Below are positions 13,938 to 17,685 of a stretch of 17,685 nt of DNA, piece after piece. This DNA comes from Kiritimatiellia bacterium (GTDB lineage: Bacteria; Verrucomicrobiota; Kiritimatiellia; RFP12; UBA1067). Below the pieces are notes generated by a model that searched no databases, was not told the DNA's origin, and saw only the letters and a list, made by a program, of their open reading frames with translations. A program made the translations under genes and the position numbers. The stretch lies in NCBI GenBank assembly GCA_900771305.1, contig CAAGNL010000289.1, positions 1-17,685 on the forward strand, read 5' to 3'. Each line of letters opens with the position of its first letter. The stretch's first letter is position 1.

Positions 13938-16676
13938 TTATCTGCCCAGAAGCCGCACAGGGCCCTTCAGGCCGGACGGCTGCAGAGGGTCGCTGATGGA
14001 ATAGCCGGAGAAGATCGTCGGATCCCGGCTCCAGGGTTTCTTCGGGTCGCCTTTGCGCGGGATGTTCCAGTAGCGCAGCGTGCTCTTCGTCACGCGTTCG
14101 CCCTCCGGCAGGAAACAATCGCCCAGCAGACGGTTGTGCCAATTGTTCGTCACCTCGATGACGATCTCGTTCTCACCTGCCCGGAATTTGGCGGGCACCT
14201 CCCACGGCGCGCACCAGACGATCCCGCAGTCGACCCCGTTCACAGACACGCGCGCCGTGCCGCTCGGCAGCTCGCCGATGGCCACCTTGCCGAGATTCGC
14301 CGCCTGCGCCTCGGAGAGCACGATCTTCTGGCGGTAGACCGCCGTGCCGGCGAAATAGCGCAGTTCTCCGCTGCCGGCCTTGCCGGTTTCCCCATATTCC
14401 GTGAAGTCGCGCAGTTCCGTCATCGTCACAGGTGCCGGCGGCTGTGCGGAAATCCCGTTCGGGAAGCGGAAGGAGACCTGCCAGGGTCCCTGGAGAATCG
14501 TCTGATTGCCGGACAGCCCAATCGTCTGAGCGCCAGCCGGAGTGCACGGTCTGAAGACGACGAAGACGGAGCCATCCTTCGGCAGATTCAAGGCGATCTT
14601 CGTACGTCCGTCGAACGTCTGGCTCGTCTTGACCGGGCTCCGCGTGCAGGAAACGGGATCCCAGAGCTCCGCCCCTTCTCGCCGGACGCGGAACGTCGCC
14701 TCAAAGGCGCCATCGCCCGTCACGAAGTAGATGTCCGTATCCGTCGCGTCGACGCGACGGTGCGCCGCCGTCGCACGCGGGCAGCCCGGCGTCCCGGGCG
14801 TCGCCTCGAAGTCGGGCAGCAGCCCCGGCACGGGCGTAGCGCCCTTCACGTCCGCCCCCGCGACGACGGGTACGCCCGCCGCCTTGTAGGACTCGATCCG
14901 CGCGAGCACGGCGGGATTCTGCGGCTCGGACGGGAACTCGGGGTCGATCACCAATGCCCCGTAGGAGACGCCCTCCGGCAGCACCAGCCGCCCGTCCTTG
15001 ACCGTGACGCGCTTCAGCAGCACGTCGTCGTTCAGGATATCGTAGGCGTAGCCTGCGGGCAGCACCGTCTTCGAGGAGTCGTACGGCCTGTCGAGGTAGC
15101 GTCCCCAGTGCTGATAGGGACGGTCGCCCGCATAGACGGCGTAGTCCTCGACGGGACGCCCCTGCTGGAGCATCCACTGGCAGCGGCCGAGATAGTGGAT
15201 ATAGGCCTCCAGATCGCGGTGCCAGGTGACGTTGCGGTTGATGTGCGAGCCCGCGAAGTACTCCGCGCCCGGCACGCCGAACTTCTTCGGCGAGCAGGTG
15301 AACGTGTGCCAGACGAAGTGGTTGATGCCGTCCGCGAAGGCCTGGTCGCCGAGCTGCTTCAGGAAGGACGGGTCCACCGACCAGTGGCGAATCATATGCG
15401 TGAACGCCTCGGCGGACGCGCGGGGGTAGCCGTAGCCATGCGCGGTCGCGACGGCCGCGCGCGTGTGGAAGCGTCCGGCGGCCTTCTCGCGATTTCCGCG
15501 CCCGTTCGGCCAGAACTCGCCCTGCGGCAGGTCATTGACGGAGAGGTACTGGATCTGGTCGGCCTCGCGGAAGACCGCGGGATTCCGCTGCCAGGGCCCA
15601 CCACTCTCCGAATACCAGTCAATGCCGCGTGCATGCGAGAGATCGCGCATTGTGCCGTAGAAATTCTCGCGGAACATGTCGTTTCGGGCACGGCGATAGG
15701 CCCGCATGAACGTCTCGTTCGCCGCCTTGTCGGAGAGTTCGAACCCCGCGAGCAGAGGGAGGTCGGGAATGATGTCACGCCCGGTGTACTTCTTGAACTC
15801 GGCGATGAAGTCACCCGTCCAGGTCGGCATCGTTCCCTCCCAGGAGACGGAATAAAGCGCGGCGAGCGTCTTGTCGCGCCCCACGAGGCCGGGGATCTTC
15901 TTCTGGAGCTCGCCCTGGAAGCGCATGTAGTGCCCCGTGATCGCCTTGGGATCAAGCACATCCACATCGTGCTCGTGCCCCGGCAGCACGGTGTACCCGA
16001 AACGGACCTTGATGCGCTTCGCACCGGGCGTCTGGGGCGTCGCGAGGGTGCGCGGCCTGTCGGCGGCGCCATCCACGCGCTTGCCGCTGGACGCGCTCAT
16101 CGTGTAGACGCCATCGCCGCCGTTCCGCCAGTCGCCCGGCTTCAGCTCGTCGCCGACATACCAGATGTCCTGCACGGCGATGTCGTGGTAATACGGCATG
16201 TCGGGCGTCTCGCACGCCGCATCCGGGGCATAGTACTTGAAGACAAGGCGCTTGGGGGCGTCGGGGCCCACGTTCCAGGGGCCGTCCAGCTTGCCGCCCG
16301 ACGAGCTCATGTTCATGGTGAACTTAAGCCCGAGACGGGCCGCCTCCTTGATGGCGTGGACAACATATTCCTGCCATTCGGGACTCATGAAGTCGATCTC
16401 CGGCTTCGGATTCACCACATGGCGCTCATCGTCCCAATAGCCACGGGAATCAAACATGAGAAGCCCGCCGAAGCCAAGTCGCTTCATTGCCTCCAGATCC
16501 GCCGTGATCGTCTCCTTGTCGACGTGGCCGTTGATCCACCACCAATAGCACCACGGACGGTTCGCCATCGGCACGTCGGCAAAACCCGCGGCAAGACCGT
16601 CCTCGGCACGTACGCACGGCAGTGCGGCCAGAGCAAGCGCACATCCCGCCATGACCATCCAGTTCATCTTCCTCAT
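13938..16676 (-). CDS. GH106-family alpha-L-rhamnosidase, exported
   Basis: Cleaves terminal alpha-L-rhamnose, fitting rhamnogalacturonan side chains or backbone ends. The 912-residue protein has a signal peptide (1-24, CVRA/ED). The mature N-terminus carries the GH106 signature RPWCYWWWINGHVDKETI (40-57) and LEAMKRLGFGGLLMFDSRG (61-79). Further family blocks are IDWYSESGGPWQRNP, HMIRHWSVDPSFLKQLGDQ, INHFVWHTFTCSPKK and GRCQWMLQQGRPVEDYAVY. The C-terminal part (ELRYFAGTAVYRQKI, INGxxCG-like VNGVDCGIVWCAPWEV, IEVTNNWHNRLLGD) is the galactose-binding-like sandwich usual at the end of these enzymes. Start 16676 is chosen because AAGGAG (16687-16692) is 10 nt upstream and a signal peptide follows. 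The longer in-frame start at 16736 lies upstream of the promoter -10. The gene stands alone, 51 nt before the carrier-protein start. Confidence 0.92.
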   Translation of the reverse strand: MRKMNWMVMAGCALALAALPCVRAEDGLAAGFADVPMANRPWCYWWWINGHVDKETITADLEAMKRLGFGGLLMFDSRGYWDDERHVVNPKPEIDFMSPEWQEYVVHAIKEAARLGLKFTMNMSSSGGKLDGPWNVGPDAPKRLVFKYYAPDAACETPDMPYYHDIAVQDIWYVGDELKPGDWRNGGDGVYTMSASSGKRVDGAADRPRTLATPQTPGAKRIKVRFGYTVLPGHEHDVDVLDPKAITGHYMRFQGELQKKIPGLVGRDKTLAALYSVSWEGTMPTWTGDFIAEFKKYTGRDIIPDLPLLAGFELSDKAANETFMRAYRRARNDMFRENFYGTMRDLSHARGIDWYSESGGPWQRNPAVFREADQIQYLSVNDLPQGEFWPNGRGNREKAAGRFHTRAAVATAHGYGYPRASAEAFTHMIRHWSVDPSFLKQLGDQAFADGINHFVWHTFTCSPKKFGVPGAEYFAGSHINRNVTWHRDLEAYIHYLGRCQWMLQQGRPVEDYAVYAGDRPYQHWGRYLDRPYDSSKTVLPAGYAYDILNDDVLLKRVTVKDGRLVLPEGVSYGALVIDPEFPSEPQNPAVLARIESYKAAGVPVVAGADVKGATPVPGLLPDFEATPGTPGCPRATAAHRRVDATDTDIYFVTGDGAFEATFRVRREGAELWDPVSCTRSPVKTSQTFDGRTKIALNLPKDGSVFVVFRPCTPAGAQTIGLSGNQTILQGPWQVSFRFPNGISAQPPAPVTMTELRDFTEYGETGKAGSGELRYFAGTAVYRQKIVLSEAQAANLGKVAIGELPSGTARVSVNGVDCGIVWCAPWEVPAKFRAGENEIVIEVTNNWHNRLLGDCFLPEGERVTKSTLRYWNIPRKGDPKKPWSRDPTIFSGYSISDPLQPSGLKGPVRLLGR

Positions 16677-16706
16677 CGTGATTCCTCTCCTTGAAATTGA
16701 AGACAG

Positions 16707-16715
16707 ATTATAGCA
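16707..16715 (-). promoter_or_regulatory. Extended -10 promoter of the rhamnosidase gene
   Basis: TGcTATAAT on the minus strand (16715 to 16707), with a start expected near 16700 and about 24 nt of leader containing AAGGAG. No good -35 is seen at 16-18 nt. Confidence 0.6.
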
Positions 16716-16816
16716 TAGTTGCACCGTCACTTGCACCGGAACCCTTCTCCGAGCCAGGTTCGACGCATTTGAAATCCCGACCTCTCAATTTCACCCCCTT
16801 GGCGCGTCGAACCGAC

Positions 16817-16837
16817 GAATAGTGAATAGTGAAGAAC
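16817..16837. repeat. Tandem 7-bp repeat after the DUF6788-like gene
   Basis: GAATAGT (16817-16823) and GAATAGT (16824-16830), followed by the half-matching GAAGAAC (16831-16837), just past the stop of the small gene. The same unit length, 7 bp, as the repeat in the kduI-kduD gap, but a different sequence. The rest of the 165-nt gap (16677-16841) holds the rhamnosidase promoter and nothing else I recognise. Confidence 0.6.
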
Positions 16838-16841
16838 TCCT

Positions 16842-17147
16842 TCAGCCCCTTGAATCCCCTGCCTTCGCCTTCTTCGCGTCCTGCGATATCTCCCTGATCG
16901 TCCGGGCCGTCATCTCGTCGACGAACGACTCGAAGAGTTCGCGAAGCTCCGCGTAGGCCGCCGTGGCCTCCTCGTACGCGGCCAGCTCCACCGCGCCGAC
17001 GTGCCGCGAGTACAGGCGCGTCTTTCTGCGGTACATCAGGTTGTAGTACGTACGTCCGGATTTCGTACACCCCTTCGCATGGAGGGTGCCGCGCGCCAGA
17101 CGCGTCGCCCCAGAAATTCTCGACAAAAGCAGTTCTTGCAGTTTCAT
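16842..17147 (-). CDS. Small basic DUF6788-like protein next to the transposase
   Basis: A 101-residue protein with no signal peptide. The central part, LARGTLHAKGCTKSGRTYYNLMYRR (split, 19-43), followed by a helical stretch ELAAYEEATAAYAELRELFESFVDEM, resembles DUF6788, small proteins often found beside transposons, with a basic beta-hairpin then a coiled helix. Function is unknown. The first 43 residues are strongly basic and could bind nucleic acid. The start at 17147 is preferred to an upstream in-frame TTG at 17153. It lies 7 nt after TACAAT with no Shine-Dalgarno. The gene is divergent from the transposase, 60 nt away, and might be a passenger or host gene. The family match is from memory and moderate. 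Confidence 0.6.
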   Translation of the reverse strand: MKLQELLLSRISGATRLARGTLHAKGCTKSGRTYYNLMYRRKTRLYSRHVGAVELAAYEEATAAYAELRELFESFVDEMTARTIREISQDAKKAKAGDSRG

Positions 17148-17164
17148 GCCCAATATTGTATACT
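17136..17164 (+). promoter_or_regulatory. Possible transposase promoter
   Basis: TTGCAG (17136-17141), a 17-nt spacer and TATACT (17159-17164). The -10 is good, the -35 only half matches. It overlaps the divergent promoter, and the 8-bp palindrome ACTATAGT (17162-17169) sits between the two. Confidence 0.35.
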
Positions 17165-17183
17165 ATAGTTCACATTATGTCAA
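17155..17183 (-). promoter_or_regulatory. Strong promoter of the DUF6788-like gene, leaderless type
   Basis: On the minus strand TTGACA (17183 to 17178), 17-nt spacer, TACAAT (17160 to 17155). These hexamers and the spacing equal those of the relB promoter. Only 7 nt (ATTGGGC) lie between the -10 and the ATG at 17147. Confidence 0.7.
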
Positions 17184-17207
17184 CATGAAATGCCGGAGGC
17201 GGAGACG

Positions 17208-17685
17208 ATGCAGGGAAGATCACGATCCATATCCGAGTGCTTCGCCGTTCTGACGGACGTCAGGACGGGGAACCACAAGCTGCACAAGCTACACGACATG
17301 CTTGTCATCGCCCTGTGCGCGACGATCTGCGGCGCGGAGAGCTACTACGACTTCGAGACGTTCGGACAGTGCCGCGAGGAGTGGCTCAAAAGGTTTCTCG
17401 GTCTTGAGCTGCCAAACGGCATCCCGAGCCACGACACGTTCAACCGAACGTTCAGATCCCTCGACCCGGGGCTCATCGAATGCTGTTTCCGCACGTGGAT
17501 CGACGACGTGCGCGCGACAATGCGGCGCGAGGTGCCGAAGGCCTCCCCGGCGCCGAGACGGGAAGTCGTCGCCGTCGACGGGAAGGCGCTCCGGTCCGTC
17601 CCGACGAAGTCGGGGAACGTCCCCTACATGGTCAGCGCCTGGGCGTCGGAGCAGGAGCTTGTCATCGGACAGGTCAGAACCGACG
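17208..17685 (+). CDS. ISAs1-family transposase, N-terminal part, cut by the window edge
   Basis: The first 159 codons of a DDE transposase; the rest lies to the right. Residues 8-45 (ISECFAVLTDVRTGNHKLHK, then LVIALCATICGAES) are the N-terminal H-repeat domain found in ISAs1 (H-repeat) proteins. FETFGQCREEWLKRFLGL, LPNGIPSHDTFNRTFRSLDP (69-88) and EVVAVDGKALR (119-129) follow, with Asp124 the first catalytic acid. VSAWASEQELVIGQ continues the RNase H core. No frameshift or stop is seen in this part. The start at 17208 is supported by GGAGG (17195-17199) 8 nt upstream. An earlier in-frame ATG at 17190 lacks such a site. The rest of the DDE triad and the right end are not visible. Confidence 0.92.
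   Translation, partial: MQGRSRSISECFAVLTDVRTGNHKLHKLHDMLVIALCATICGAESYYDFETFGQCREEWLKRFLGLELPNGIPSHDTFNRTFRSLDPGLIECCFRTWIDDVRATMRREVPKASPAPRREVVAVDGKALRSVPTKSGNVPYMVSAWASEQELVIGQVRTD

Larger units (their letters stand above)
17148..17685 (+). mobile_element. Left part of an ISAs1-type insertion sequence
   Basis: The transposase gene implies an insertion sequence whose left end lies between about 17148 and 17207. I cannot fix the terminal inverted repeat without the right end. The AT-rich 17151-17190 segment with palindromes GTATAC (17158-17163) and ACTATAGT (17162-17169) is the best candidate area. Confidence 0.55.

Noticed and set aside
13779..16694. Plus-strand open frame of 971 codons opposite the rhamnosidase
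   Set aside because: Same antisense effect. The minus strand has a signal peptide, ribosome site and GH106 motifs.
16708..17070. Alternative minus-strand frame of 120 codons at the small gene
   Set aside because: It overlaps the DUF6788-like frame and the rhamnosidase -10. Its composition is Arg/Gly-rich without a motif.
1..17685. CRISPR arrays, tRNA or rRNA genes
   Set aside because: No regularly spaced long repeats with unique spacers, no cloverleaf with a conserved T-loop and no rRNA core sequence was seen on reading either strand.

Overview
The window (about 60% GC by eye) looks like chromosome from a Gram-negative polysaccharide degrader. I infer the PVC group, with a Kiritimatiellota, Verrucomicrobiota or Lentisphaerota member most likely. 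The grounds are many signal-peptide glycosidases, an LptF/LptG permease, a PqiC-like lipoprotein, an ISAs1-type transposase, and no SusC/SusD pair. The lineage is a judgement from gene content, not a measured placement.

Layout. Positions 236-780 (+) carry a RelB/DinJ-YafQ type II toxin-antitoxin pair with a clear promoter. Positions 832-1297 (-) hold a broken reading frame: a lipoprotein signal joined to a piece that resembles the N-terminal PLD-like domain of certain SNF2-type helicases. Positions 1429-3384 (-) encode a secreted protein with a jelly-roll module and a TIM-barrel glycosidase-like domain. Positions 3479-6181 (-) form a probable operon read in the order ispD, metallophosphoesterase, PqiC-like lipoprotein, LUD-domain protein. 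Positions 6276-9016 (-) form a second operon, kduI, kduD, lptF/G. Positions 9063-13886 (-) form a third: acyl-carrier-like protein, aldose 1-epimerase, and a 1177-residue secreted GH105/PL22/DUF4861 fusion. Positions 13938-16676 (-) encode a GH106-type alpha-L-rhamnosidase. Positions 16842-17147 (-) encode a small DUF6788-like protein, divergent from an ISAs1-family transposase that runs off the right edge (17208 onward, +).

How the genes work together. Positions 7374-16676 read as a pectin / rhamnogalacturonan locus. GH106 would remove rhamnose, and the GH105 and PL22 domains would turn unsaturated oligomers and oligogalacturonides into 4-deoxy-5-hexosulose uronate. KduI isomerises that product and KduD reduces it to 2-keto-3-deoxygluconate. 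GalM would equilibrate anomers of released sugars. No transporter, regulator, KDG kinase or KDPG aldolase is present, so the pathway is completed elsewhere.

Regulatory pattern. Several promoters share an extended -10 of the form TGnTATAAT. At three genes (3384, 13886, 17147) the -10 hexamer sits exactly 7 nt before the ATG with no Shine-Dalgarno, which predicts leaderless mRNAs. Other genes in the same window have ordinary AAGGAG sites.
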